NCBI RefSeq assembly: GCF_007860185.1
Contig: NZ_SJPY01000006.1
Span: 845 to 64,844 of the forward strand
DNA length: 64,000 nucleotides
Source: Novipirellula aureliae
GTDB lineage: Bacteria > Planctomycetota > Planctomycetia > Pirellulales > Pirellulaceae
Direction: 5' to 3'
In this document: positions 6,963 to 15,609 of the stretch, one piece after another
Position numbering within the stretch: position 1 is the first letter of the stretch
How the letters are laid out: each line of letters begins with the position of its first letter
Program-made: the position numbers and the translations under genes
Notes under the pieces: model-generated
What the model was told of the DNA's origin: nothing
Seen by the model: the letters and a program-made list of their open reading frames with translations, nothing else
Database searches by the model: none

Positions 6963-8494
6963 AACGCGAACGACTCAAGATTGTCCGCTGCGCCATTTAC
7001 ACCCGGAAGTCAACCGATATAGGACTCGAACAAGAATTCAACAGCCTGGATGCCCAGCGTGAAGCCGGTGAAGCATTCATTGCCAGCCAAAGGCACGAAG
7101 GCTGGGAATGTATCGAAACGCGATACGACGACGGCGGCTTTTCCGGCGGGAACCTCGAGCGGCCGGCGATGAAACGACTGATGGAAGATATCGAAGCCGG
7201 CAAGATCGACTGTGTTGTCGTCTATAAGGTAGATCGCCTCAGCCGTTCATTGATGGACTTCTCACGCTTGATGGAGACGTTTGACAAATACGAAGTTGCC
7301 TTCGTATCGGTTACACAGCAGTTCAACACGGCCAGTTCGATGGGCCGACTGATCTTGAATGTGCTGTTGTCCTTCGCCCAATTTGAACGAGAAATGATCT
7401 CCGAGCGAACCCGCGACAAGATCGCCGCGACTCGGCGCAAAGGCAAATGGTGCGGAGGCATCCCAATCCTCGGCTACACCGTCGAAGACACCAAACTGAT
7501 CGTCATGCCGCACGAGGCCGAACGGATTCGCCAGTTATTTGACATCTACTTGCAAACACGTTCCTTGATCGACACCGCCAAAGAAGCGAACGAAAGAGGT
7601 TGGCGAACCAAACAATGGACAACGAAGAAAGGCAACATCCGGGGCGGCGTTGAGTTCAACAAGAACCGCATCCACCAACTTCTGACCAACGTCACCTATC
7701 TCGGTAAGCTGACCTACAAAGATGAAGTTCACGAGGGCCAACACCAGGCGATCGTTGACACCGAAACTTTCGACCGAGTCGCTCGTTCGCTCAAACGCAA
7801 TGGCACCACCAGCATGATGCAAGCAAGCACCAAATTTGACGGCATGCTCCGAGGTATCCTTCGCTGCGTAGGATGCAACCGTATCATGTTGCACACATCC
7901 ACCGGCCGCGGCCCCAAACGCTATCGCTATTACGTCTGCAGCAAAGCCGACAAACAAGGATACGAAGCCTGCGATTCACCGTCAATTCCTGCCGGACAAA
8001 TCGAGGACTTCGTTGTCAGGGAACTGCGGACGATCGCCGCTGACGATGAACTCATTCGTGATATTTACGACCGTGCACACGAGCAATCAAGGGAAAAAGT
8101 CACAGACCAACATAATGAAATGAATTTGTTGCAAGAACGCATCCGCAACGACTACAAAGAACTGAACCACTTCGCCACCAACAAAGCATCGGTCGACCAC
8201 ATTGCCGCCGTACAGGAGCGAATCACCGACAACGAACAGCGATACAACTCGCTGAAACTTTTGGTTGACCAGCATCGCGACGAAACGATCAGTTATGTCG
8301 AAATCCGCGATGCGTTACATCAGTTCGACGAAATGTGGGATGCAATGTCAAGGAAAGAACGGTGCCGACTGATCGAGCTTATCATCCAAACGGTGAACTT
8401 CGACGCAGCGGCGGGTACGATCGACATCCTCTTTCAAACGACTGGAATCAAGACACTCTGTCCAGACTTCAACCTTTTGGAGACCGCCCAATGA
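6959..8494 (+). CDS. large serine recombinase (511 aa)
   Basis: Resolvase domain at residues 8-150 with catalytic Ser in AIYTRKSTD, then LDAQREAGEAFI, DDGGFSGGNLERPAM and VYKVDRLSRSLMDF. The recombinase domain has the helical ILNVLLSFAQFEREM and GILGYTV-like segments. A zinc ribbon follows (CVGCNRIML... YYVCSKA... C) and a coiled coil at about 390-450. All landmarks of a large serine integrase are intact. Start ATG 6959 overlaps the DUF2924 stop. It would integrate or excise the left-hand element; its att sites are not certain. Confidence 0.93.
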   Translation: MKRERLKIVRCAIYTRKSTDIGLEQEFNSLDAQREAGEAFIASQRHEGWECIETRYDDGGFSGGNLERPAMKRLMEDIEAGKIDCVVVYKVDRLSRSLMDFSRLMETFDKYEVAFVSVTQQFNTASSMGRLILNVLLSFAQFEREMISERTRDKIAATRRKGKWCGGIPILGYTVEDTKLIVMPHEAERIRQLFDIYLQTRSLIDTAKEANERGWRTKQWTTKKGNIRGGVEFNKNRIHQLLTNVTYLGKLTYKDEVHEGQHQAIVDTETFDRVARSLKRNGTTSMMQASTKFDGMLRGILRCVGCNRIMLHTSTGRGPKRYRYYVCSKADKQGYEACDSPSIPAGQIEDFVVRELRTIAADDELIRDIYDRAHEQSREKVTDQHNEMNLLQERIRNDYKELNHFATNKASVDHIAAVQERITDNEQRYNSLKLLVDQHRDETISYVEIRDALHQFDEMWDAMSRKERCRLIELIIQTVNFDAAAGTIDILFQTTGIKTLCPDFNLLETAQ

Positions 8495-8913
8495 AAACTA
8501 TCCCGTCTGTTCAACGAACTTTCCACGTTTCCCGAGCCGAGCACGGAGAACGACGCATCCGACCCGGCGTCGCCCCACCACGCCCCACACTTGGCCGACT
8601 GCCGCGACTAACTCGCATTATGGCGTTAGCGATCCACTTCGACCGAGTGCTATTGTCCGGCCGATTCGCGTCCCAAGCCGACCTCGCCCGCGCCGGCCAA
8701 GTCACTCGCGCCCGCCTCACCCAGATCCTCAACCTCACCACCCTCGCTCCCGACATCCAAGAGCAGATCCTTCACCTGGCAGCGTATTCAAAAGGCCGAG
8801 CCCCGCTCACCGAACGCCACGTCCGCCACATCGCCGCCGAACCGAACTGGGACAAGCAAAGAAAGCTATTCGACAAAGTGATGGACCGCATTGGTCGTAA
8901 CGATCCGGCGTAG
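8491..8913 (+). CDS. HTH protein of the recombinase cassette (140 aa)
   Basis: Coupled to the recombinase by ATGA overlap. A basic N-terminus leads to ALAIHFDRVLLSGRFASQADLA and GQVTRARLTQILNLTTL, a helix-turn-helix like that of ParB-type or Cro-like domains; PDIQEQILHL follows. The C-terminus has RHVRHIAAEPNWDKQRKLFD. This gene normally ends the DUF2924-recombinase cassette. Probably regulates the cassette or binds att DNA; inferred from the HTH and position. Confidence 0.78.
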   Translation: MKTIPSVQRTFHVSRAEHGERRIRPGVAPPRPTLGRLPRLTRIMALAIHFDRVLLSGRFASQADLARAGQVTRARLTQILNLTTLAPDIQEQILHLAAYSKGRAPLTERHVRHIAAEPNWDKQRKLFDKVMDRIGRNDPA

Positions 8914-9243
8914 ATTGAGCGTCCCGCTGTCAACTCTATGTGGCGCCAATTTGGCGATCAACCCGTCTCTGAGATTGAAGGTTGTATCGGACGCTTTCGT
9001 GTGAACATGGTTCACTAAATACTGAACTTTCCCGCTGATTGTGCTGTATCTGCGAACTCCCAAAAAAGGAGCGAGGGTAGTCTCGCGTAGAGAGGGCGAG
9101 TGTGACAAAGTCTCGGAAATCTTGGCGACAGGTGTGACTTAGCCGCTTGAGGTATGCGGGGTGCTTCTCGTAACTGTCTTGTCGGTACCACGAACGTTGG
9201 GTTCGCGGTCACGACGATGACTTTATACGAGAGAGGTTTCCAC
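8914..9243. promoter_or_regulatory. leader of the second recombinase cassette with att-like repeat
   Basis: No gene is seen in this 330-bp gap. It contains CGCCAATTTGGCG (palindrome, about 8943-8955) and, at 9000-9017, TGTGAACATGGTTCACTA, in which GTGAAC-ATG-GTTCAC is a perfect inverted repeat. A near copy lies at 14735-14757, beyond the last gene of the cassette. Near the end, GAGAGAGG lies 6 bases before the GTG of the recombinase at 9244. Promoter boxes were not confidently found. Confidence 0.45.
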
Positions 9244-10731
9244 GTGAATCATTGGTGGGAAATTGAAATCCCGGATGCGGACGCTCCGCCTCTGGTACGG
9301 GCGGTGGCGTATTACCGGCACTCGGCTCAGGACCGGCAAGAGAACTCGATACCGATTCAACAGGATCAGGTTCGAGCGTGGGCGTCGGAACACGGCGTCG
9401 AAATCATCCGTGAGTTCTGTGATGCAGGACGATCGGGACTCAACTCCGAGGGCCGGCCGGCGTTCACGGAGATGATGGAGGAATGGATCTCAAAGCGGAA
9501 TGATTTTGAGTACGTGTTGTGCTTGGACGTCAGCCGATGGGGACGCTTCCAAGACATTGATTTGTCGGCACAGTTCTCGGCGATCTGTAAGAAGAACGGC
9601 AAACAGGTCATCTATACGACGATCGGCAAACCGAAAGAAAACGATCCTCTCTATCCGGTCTACGTTCAGTTCGAGCGGTTCCGGGCGGCTCAATACAGTC
9701 GCGAATTGAGCGACAAGGTTTGGCGAGGCTGCGTGAAGATTGCCGAACAAGGTTACTTGGCCGGTGGCAAACCGCCATACGGATTGTCGCGGTTGTTGCT
9801 TGACGAGAAACGTGAACCGCTACATGTTCTGGAAGCTGGCCAGCACAAGGGCATCCAAAACCAGAGGGTGACACTGACCGAAGGGCCGCCGGAGCAAGTC
9901 GCAGTCATTCGCCGGATCTATGACGAGTTTGTAGAGCGTGGCTACTCGGAATACAAGATCGCCGAGGGCCTTAACGACGATGGGATTCCGTCGCCGAGCA
10001 ACGGGCGTTGGGGCGCGGGTGGCGTGATCGCTCGGCTCCGCAACGAAAAGTATGCCGGAACGATGGTCTATAACCGAACGTCCGGCAAGTTGAAGACGCC
10101 CACCGTGCCGAACCCCGTTGAAGAATGGGTTCGGACAACGGACGCGTTTTCCGGCATCATTGAGTTTGATCTGTTTGTGCGGGCACAAGAGATCCTTCGG
10201 AAGCGCAAACAGCGATACGACCCCGATTACATGCTGAGGATGCTTGACGAGCTCTATCGTTCACGCGGCATGGTGCGGCCGGGGTTGATGCGGCTCGATG
10301 AAGAGTTTCCGTCGGCTTGTTCGTACGCTCGGCAATTCGGGTCGATCGACCAAGCCTTTCAGAACCTGTTCGACGGAGAACGCGGCAAGGCTCGCGATAA
10401 CGTTCACGAACAGATCCGCGGCCACATTCCCGAGACGACGACCTATTCCGACTTCTTGGTGCTCGACAAGAAGTTGACGGTCTCGATTCAACCGGCCGTG
10501 CCGATGCCGCACGGTTACGAATCGTACTGGCCCATCCGACGCGATCCACGATCGGTCATCGACATGACGCTTGGTGTACTTCTTTCCGAGCCGGCCGACT
10601 TCAAGATCCTCGGATTCATTGCTCTGCCGCGGTTCGGATCGGATTCAAAACCGATTCGCTATACCAGTTCATCGGTCCGCACCGAATTGTTCGGCCGGAC
10701 GGATCTTCAGTTCCTTCAAAACCTACTTTAA
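9244..10731 (+). CDS. serine recombinase with FGSW-like repeat in its C-terminus (495 aa)
   Basis: Resolvase domain: VAYYRHSAQDRQENSIPIQQ with the catalytic Ser, DAGRSGLNSEGRPAF and LDVSRWGRF. A recombinase domain follows (PPYGLSRLL, GYSEYKIAEGLNDDGI, RNEKYAGTMVYN). There is no zinc ribbon. Instead, at about 325-385, a segment reads YMLRMLDELYRSRG...YARQFGSIDQAF, resembling one unit of the HNH-associated repeats encoded two genes downstream. GTG 9244 is chosen because GAGAGAGG precedes it; the frame is open to 9154. First gene of a five-gene operon; the next ATG is 12 bp away. Confidence 0.88.
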   Translation: MNHWWEIEIPDADAPPLVRAVAYYRHSAQDRQENSIPIQQDQVRAWASEHGVEIIREFCDAGRSGLNSEGRPAFTEMMEEWISKRNDFEYVLCLDVSRWGRFQDIDLSAQFSAICKKNGKQVIYTTIGKPKENDPLYPVYVQFERFRAAQYSRELSDKVWRGCVKIAEQGYLAGGKPPYGLSRLLLDEKREPLHVLEAGQHKGIQNQRVTLTEGPPEQVAVIRRIYDEFVERGYSEYKIAEGLNDDGIPSPSNGRWGAGGVIARLRNEKYAGTMVYNRTSGKLKTPTVPNPVEEWVRTTDAFSGIIEFDLFVRAQEILRKRKQRYDPDYMLRMLDELYRSRGMVRPGLMRLDEEFPSACSYARQFGSIDQAFQNLFDGERGKARDNVHEQIRGHIPETTTYSDFLVLDKKLTVSIQPAVPMPHGYESYWPIRRDPRSVIDMTLGVLLSEPADFKILGFIALPRFGSDSKPIRYTSSSVRTELFGRTDLQFLQNLL

Positions 10732-10743
10732 CGGAGACCCATT

Positions 10744-11649
10744 ATGGAACCACTCAACAACATCTGCCCCATCGCCGAGCGGCGGTACGAAGACGTGCCG
10801 ATCGACAAGGTGAAAGTCATCAACTCCCGCAACCGCGATCAAGAACAATTCGACATGAACGTCGAGAGTATCGAAGGTGTCGGATTGATGAAACCGATTC
10901 GCGTCAACGACAAATTTCTTGAACCGAATGGAAAGTATGAGTTGATCTGCGGCGAAGGCCGACTTCTGGCTCACAAACAACTCGGCAAAACACATGTTCT
11001 GGCCGAGGTCGTGACTTGCACGCGGAAGGACGCCTTGCTCCAATCACTGATCGAGAACATCGCTCGAACAAAACCGGGCAGCATGGACTTCGCACGGGAA
11101 CTCAAACGGCTTCACGATGAAGGTTGGGACTTCAAACGCATCGCGAAAGTTGCCTGCAAGACCGAGGACTACATTCGCAACTACATCCGTTTGGTTGAAC
11201 AGGGTGAAGAACGACTGATCCACGGTGTCGAGACGGGCGTGTTTCCGATCAAGTTCGCGATCCAGGTTTCTGCGACGGAAGATTCGCAGATGCAGAACAT
11301 CCTGATGGACGCATTCGATCACGGCATCGTGACGACCAACAACTTTGGTCAGGCAAGGCGGATCATCTCGGCACGAGCCAAACACACCAAACGGGCGACG
11401 GTCGATAAGACTTACACCGTCAACCAACTGGTCAGCGATATCGCCGAAACGACGAAGGTCAAAACATCATATGTCCGCGAAGCGAAATCAAAAGAAAATC
11501 GTTTCATGACGCTGTTGTCTGGCATCAACACGCTGTTCAAGGACGAGGCATTCGTAGCGATCGTGCGAGCTGCGAAGCTTGACAAGCAACCGGTGTTGTC
11601 GGGCGATTTTCAGTTTGAACCGATCGTCAACGAAGGAGGCCAATCATGA
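10744..11649 (+). CDS. ParB-like protein 1 of the recombinase cassette (301 aa)
   Basis: N-terminal ParB nuclease/CTPase-type fold: VKVINSRNRDQEQFDMNV, GLMKPIRVN, then YELICGEGRLLAHKQLG, where GEGR replaces the GERR box of ParB. The centre has SLIENIARTKPGSMDF and an HTH, FKRIAKVACKTEDYIRNYIR. The C-terminus resembles RepB-type domains. No ParA partner is near, so classic partition is unlikely. It ends in ATGA overlap with ParB-like protein 2. Inferred role: DNA-bound accessory to the recombinase. Confidence 0.82.
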   Translation: MEPLNNICPIAERRYEDVPIDKVKVINSRNRDQEQFDMNVESIEGVGLMKPIRVNDKFLEPNGKYELICGEGRLLAHKQLGKTHVLAEVVTCTRKDALLQSLIENIARTKPGSMDFARELKRLHDEGWDFKRIAKVACKTEDYIRNYIRLVEQGEERLIHGVETGVFPIKFAIQVSATEDSQMQNILMDAFDHGIVTTNNFGQARRIISARAKHTKRATVDKTYTVNQLVSDIAETTKVKTSYVREAKSKENRFMTLLSGINTLFKDEAFVAIVRAAKLDKQPVLSGDFQFEPIVNEGGQS

Positions 11650-12494
11650 CTTCCGGCAACGGTGCCCCTCGGGCCCAGGACATTTCGATTGTCAAACTCG
11701 TGCCGCGGAACGAACGCAAGGTGGCCAAGAAATACTCGCAGCGCATCGAGGCTAGCTTGCGAGCCGTTGGACTGATCGAACCGCTGATCGTGTTCCCGCT
11801 CGGCGACACGTACGAAATCCTCGATGGTTGCTTGCGGTATCGGATCTTGCTCGAACACGGTGTCGAAACGGTTCCGTGCTTGATCCATGACCAGCGAGAT
11901 GGCTTTACAAGCAACCGTATGGTGAATCAGCTGAGTGCGTCGCAGGAAATGCGAATGCTTCGGAAATCGCTGGAGGAACTCGACGAGAAGACGATCGCGA
12001 CGGCGCTCGGAATGCAAGGCATCGGGCACCGTTTGAACAAAGGCCTGCTGACAAAACTGCATCCCGACTTGGTCAAAGCGTTCAACGCGAACAAGATCAA
12101 TCTGCTAACGGCGAAGGAACTGACGAACGTCAAACAGGATCGCCAACTCGAAATTCTGAAGCTGATGCAATCGTGCAACGACTACTCGACGACGTTCGCC
12201 CGCGGGTTGGTGCTCAAGACGCCGGTGGCGAAACGCACCAAGGCGAATGGCAAGAAGTCACCTTGGACGGAAGCGGACGAGAAGAAGAGTCAGTTGCTCA
12301 AGAAGCTGCAAGAAGCCGAACAACAACAGGATTTCTATTCGGGGTTGTACCGGCAGTACACGACGAACCTGCTGAAGACGGTGATCTACGTTCGGCAGTT
12401 GCTGGGCAACGCTGAAGTGAAAGCGTACTTGACCGAACACCACGCGGAGCTGACGACGATCTTTGAACAAATCCTTGAAAACACGGAGGGTTGA
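11646..12494 (+). CDS. ParB/RepB-like protein 2 of the recombinase cassette (282 aa)
   Basis: A shorter ParB-type core: ISIVKLVPRNERKVAKKYSQ, SLRAVGLIEPLIVFP, YEILDGCLRYRILLEHG. The usual GE-R box has become DGCLRYR. A RepB-like C-terminal part follows with HTH-like TIATALGMQGIGHRLNKGLL, KAFNANKINLLTAKELTNV, and a coiled coil (KKSQLLKKLQEAEQQQDFY). ATGA overlap with ParB-like 1, and 3 bp before the next gene. The altered box suggests CTP binding may be lost or changed; this is an inference. Confidence 0.78.
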   Translation: MTSGNGAPRAQDISIVKLVPRNERKVAKKYSQRIEASLRAVGLIEPLIVFPLGDTYEILDGCLRYRILLEHGVETVPCLIHDQRDGFTSNRMVNQLSASQEMRMLRKSLEELDEKTIATALGMQGIGHRLNKGLLTKLHPDLVKAFNANKINLLTAKELTNVKQDRQLEILKLMQSCNDYSTTFARGLVLKTPVAKRTKANGKKSPWTEADEKKSQLLKKLQEAEQQQDFYSGLYRQYTTNLLKTVIYVRQLLGNAEVKAYLTEHHAELTTIFEQILENTEG

Positions 12495-12497
12495 ACG

Positions 12498-14060
12498 ATG
12501 AAGCAGCGCAAATGGACAAAAGAAATTGTCGTTGAACGATTGAAGCAGTGGCGTGCCGACGGCGTCCAGGTAAAGATGCTTTGGCGGCAAGACCCAGCGA
12601 TGACTTCGCGTGCGACATCCCTGTTCGGTTCGTGGAGAAAAGCACTGGCAGCGGCCGGCATCGTGTCAGCCCGCACGCAGTGGTCGCGAAAACTCGTCAT
12701 CGATCGATTAAGGCTGACTCGCGGACAGGGGCTGGATGTGGATCCACTTCTGGTCAGCGCAGCGACGCGATATTTTGGGACGATGCGAGCGGCCTGCAAA
12801 GCCGCTGGCGTGCCGTGTTTGACCAGTACCCCGCCGCACCGGGAGTGGGATCGAGACAAAGCAATCGAAGAAATTGGGCGGCGTCACAACCAAGGCCATT
12901 CGTTGCGGGCGACCGCTCGCGAAGATCCAGCGTTATACGCAGCCGGCAAACGCCTATTCGGTACCTGGACGAAAGCCCGTGCCGCGGCTGGGCATCCGAT
13001 CCCCGGCAAGATCGTGTTGTCCGCCGAAGAAGTGATTGATGCGATGCAGAAGCATGTTGCCGACGGCGGTTCGCTGCCAAAGCTTGCCGTTGACAACACA
13101 TTGCTCCAACGGTCGGCTCGTCACCATTTCGGACGATGGTCCGATGCCGTAGATGCGGCAGGGTTCAAGGCGAAGCGTCGTCAACGGTGGGACAAGCGTT
13201 CGGTGATCGCGGCGATGCGACAGCGTCATGCCGATGGGTTTGAGCTTCGCAAAGCGTGGCGTGAAGACAAGTCGCTGTTTCGCGGAGCATGCCGGCATTT
13301 CGGAGGTTGGCGAAACGCGATGCGAGTTGCCGGCTTTGAACCAATCAAAGCCGAACGCTGGAGTAAGCAACGCATCATTGAACGACTACGCGCATGGGCT
13401 GAGCGCCCCGACGACACGGATCTCGGTACCTCCGACCAAGCATTGTCATCCGCTGCCTGCCGATTCTTCGGCAGCCATGAAGCTGCGTTTGAAGCCACCG
13501 GGATCGAGTCGCCAGCCAAACGCTGGACCAAGGAGCGCGTCGTCGCGGCCATCCAAGATCGTTTTATAGCCGGCGATGCTTCGGACAAAATCGGCTTCGG
13601 TGACGAAAAACTAGCGAGTGCCGCTTACAGACACTTCGGATCTTGGCCTGCCGCAGTGGAAGCTGCCGGATTGATTGACAAAGTCATGTTCAAACCACAG
13701 CTTCGCCGGTGGAACCAGCAACGAGTGATCGCGGAGATTCAAGCTTGGCATGATTCGGGGCATCGACTGGCCGAGGTCAGTCGTAAGTACGGCGCGCTCT
13801 TTCACGCTGCCCGAACACACTTCGGTACGTGGAACAAAGCCGTCATCGCAGCCGACCTCGAGCCGGAACGACGTTTCTACACCAAGGCTGAAATCCTTGA
13901 CATGATCCGGCGACGCCGCGAGGCCGGCGAATCACTCAGCAGTGGGCACCCGGATGTTCGCAACCTTGCGATGTTGACCATCCGGCATTTCGGAACTTGG
14001 CGAAAGGGACTGGCTGCTGCTGGTGTCGTTCAGTTCGGGCGAAAGAAGGTGGCGTCATGA
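12498..14060 (+). CDS. nine-repeat HNH-associated-repeat protein (520 aa)
   Basis: The whole protein is nine tandem units of about 52-62 residues beginning near 6, 62, 106, 163, 220, 277, 332, 394 and 449. Each starts with an aromatic-led helix (WTKEIVVERL, WSKQRIIERL) and ends with a second motif such as ATSLFGSWRKALAAAGI or AYRHFGSWPAAVEAAGL. This is the homing-endonuclease-associated repeat (PF18780, HNH_repeat), a helical DNA-binding unit. No HNH, GIY-YIG or other nuclease motif is present. GTTGAACG precedes ATG 12498. The array could read an extended DNA site in concert with the recombinase and ParB-like proteins. Confidence 0.85.
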   Translation: MKQRKWTKEIVVERLKQWRADGVQVKMLWRQDPAMTSRATSLFGSWRKALAAAGIVSARTQWSRKLVIDRLRLTRGQGLDVDPLLVSAATRYFGTMRAACKAAGVPCLTSTPPHREWDRDKAIEEIGRRHNQGHSLRATAREDPALYAAGKRLFGTWTKARAAAGHPIPGKIVLSAEEVIDAMQKHVADGGSLPKLAVDNTLLQRSARHHFGRWSDAVDAAGFKAKRRQRWDKRSVIAAMRQRHADGFELRKAWREDKSLFRGACRHFGGWRNAMRVAGFEPIKAERWSKQRIIERLRAWAERPDDTDLGTSDQALSSAACRFFGSHEAAFEATGIESPAKRWTKERVVAAIQDRFIAGDASDKIGFGDEKLASAAYRHFGSWPAAVEAAGLIDKVMFKPQLRRWNQQRVIAEIQAWHDSGHRLAEVSRKYGALFHAARTHFGTWNKAVIAADLEPERRFYTKAEILDMIRRRREAGESLSSGHPDVRNLAMLTIRHFGTWRKGLAAAGVVQFGRKKVAS

Positions 14061-14596
14061 TTCGTGAAGCCATCATCCGTAAGATCGTCGAGCGTGACTT
14101 GGCTGGAGACAGTTTGCTCGAAGACGAAGTCCGCCGCGACGAAGAACTCTTGCACGCCGCCGCGATCGAAGATTTCGGTTCGTGGGAGACAGCGCTGGAA
14201 TACTCTGGAGTCCGTGCCCGCGACGTTGGCCGCAGTCGCGATCTAGGGGCCGAGCGGACCGCACAACAACTCCGCCGTTTGTGTACGACAGGCTACGACC
14301 TCGGGGCCTTGGTAAACCGGAGCCGCGACCGCCCGCTCTACGAAGCCGCGCTCCGCCACCACGGAAGTTGGCGAGCCGCCCTGACGGCCGCCGGCATCAG
14401 TCTCGCCAACGTCTCCCGCCGCCGCCCCGAGAATTTTGACCGCGAGACCATGATCCTCTGGCTCCAACAACGCCAAGCCGCCGGCGAGTCATTGATTTAC
14501 ACCGAAGTCTGCCTCGAAAACCGAGACAAAGCGATGGCGATCCGGCGGACGTTCGGCAGTTGGAAAGCAGCCCTCGCGATGGCCAAAATCGAGTAA
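14057..14596 (+). CDS. three-repeat HNH-associated-repeat protein (179 aa)
   Basis: Starts MIREAIIRKIVERD at ATG 14057, overlapping the upstream stop (ATGA). Three units end in IEDFGSWETALEYSGV, ALRHHGSWRAALTAAGI and IRRTFGSWKAALAMAKI. It is therefore a continuation of the nine-repeat array as a separate chain: 12 units in the operon, 13 if the recombinase one is counted. The two chains could have been one gene split by the overlap, or could associate. No catalytic domain is present. Confidence 0.85.
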   Translation: MIREAIIRKIVERDLAGDSLLEDEVRRDEELLHAAAIEDFGSWETALEYSGVRARDVGRSRDLGAERTAQQLRRLCTTGYDLGALVNRSRDRPLYEAALRHHGSWRAALTAAGISLANVSRRRPENFDRETMILWLQQRQAAGESLIYTEVCLENRDKAMAIRRTFGSWKAALAMAKIE

Positions 14597-14734
14597 CCAG
14601 CAGAGTCGGAATGCAACGATCGTGCCGACTGCAACGATCACATGATCCTTCAACGTCCGGTAATCTGTACTATGTGGCGAGCATTTTTCGATTATCCAGA
14701 CTCTACCGTCGAGGACAGTGCTCAGATGTTTCCA

Positions 14735-14757
14735 TGTGAACATGGACCGTTCACTAC
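14735..14757. other. right-hand att-like repeat of the five-gene cassette
   Basis: TGTGAACATGG at 14735-14745 is identical and co-oriented with 9000-9010. Both are followed by TTCACTA, after a 4-base insertion (ACCG) here. The two sites lie 5.7 kb apart and enclose exactly the recombinase-ParB-ParB-repeat operon. Large serine integrases leave attL/attR that share only a short core, so this is a fair candidate pair. The gap 14597-14868 otherwise holds no gene. Confidence 0.4.
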
Positions 14758-14868
14758 TGTACTCTGCAGATGCCCACGGTAGTCCAAACGATGCCTTTCG
14801 ATGAGACTCGAACGGGGGAGTTTGCTGATTCTATCTTGTGCATTTTGTTGACATTGTCGATTCACTGT

Positions 14869-15501
14869 CTAACGTTTGAAAACTTGGCTGGATGATGAAG
14901 TGACTTCGCTTGTCGCCTGATTGATCACATGCGAGATCTTCTGGCCGCCCTGATGCGATGGTTCAATTGGAGAGACTGCGGAATAGTCCTTGGATTCATC
15001 ACAAAGCACTCGAAGATCGATTAGGTTGACGGAGTTTTCGAAGGCGATGCGAGTAATGATGTCGTTGATGATGGCAAGACCACAGAGAGCTGCGTCATCG
15101 AGACCGGGTATACTGTCATAGACGGTGCAAACGGCCAGCGGAAGCTTGAGATTGAGTAGTGTTTCGATAAGTTTAGCGTACTCGCATTGGAACGTCTCAA
15201 GCGACGCTTTCATCTTGGCTAACGCGTCACGAATATCATCACTCTGTTGCTCGAACACACTGGATTCCAGATGCAGTGCGTCGTTACCACCAACGCTCAG
15301 CACGAGGTGTGTCGTCGCCTCGGGGATCCGTTCAACTTGACGAAACACTGAACTGATTACAGCTCCATCGACAGCAACCAAGGACGCTTTATCCGCGTCG
15401 GTCAACATGTTGGTTAAGTGTTCATAGACAGACAAGCCGTCAGGTACGTAGATCTTGTTATCGAAAATTGAGTCGCCTAGCAGGGTTATATGTCGTTTCA
15501 T
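14869..15501 (-). CDS. SGNH/GDSL-type hydrolase (210 aa)
   Basis: Block I is ITLLGDSIFDNK with the nucleophilic Ser; block III is HLVLSVGGNDALHLES (oxyanion Asn). Near the C-terminus SPIEPSHQGGQKIS supplies the His, but the usual D-x2-H reads EPSH, so the acid may be Glu. There is no signal peptide, hence an intracellular esterase/lipase-like enzyme. ATG 15501 follows CGGAATTTTC. It lies downstream of the cassette A genes on the same strand, after a 108-bp gap, so it may be the last gene of that operon. Substrate unknown. Confidence 0.8.
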   Translation of the reverse strand: MKRHITLLGDSIFDNKIYVPDGLSVYEHLTNMLTDADKASLVAVDGAVISSVFRQVERIPEATTHLVLSVGGNDALHLESSVFEQQSDDIRDALAKMKASLETFQCEYAKLIETLLNLKLPLAVCTVYDSIPGLDDAALCGLAIINDIITRIAFENSVNLIDLRVLCDESKDYSAVSPIEPSHQGGQKISHVINQATSEVTSSSSQVFKR

Positions 15502-15609
15502 GAAAATTCCGTTGAATCTGTTCTTGTTAGCCGTGTATGGATCTGTGGAGGAGTTCGATCATTAAGTGAAGCGCGTCGGTGTGGACTTGCCCGATATCGT
15601 GTATCGTGT

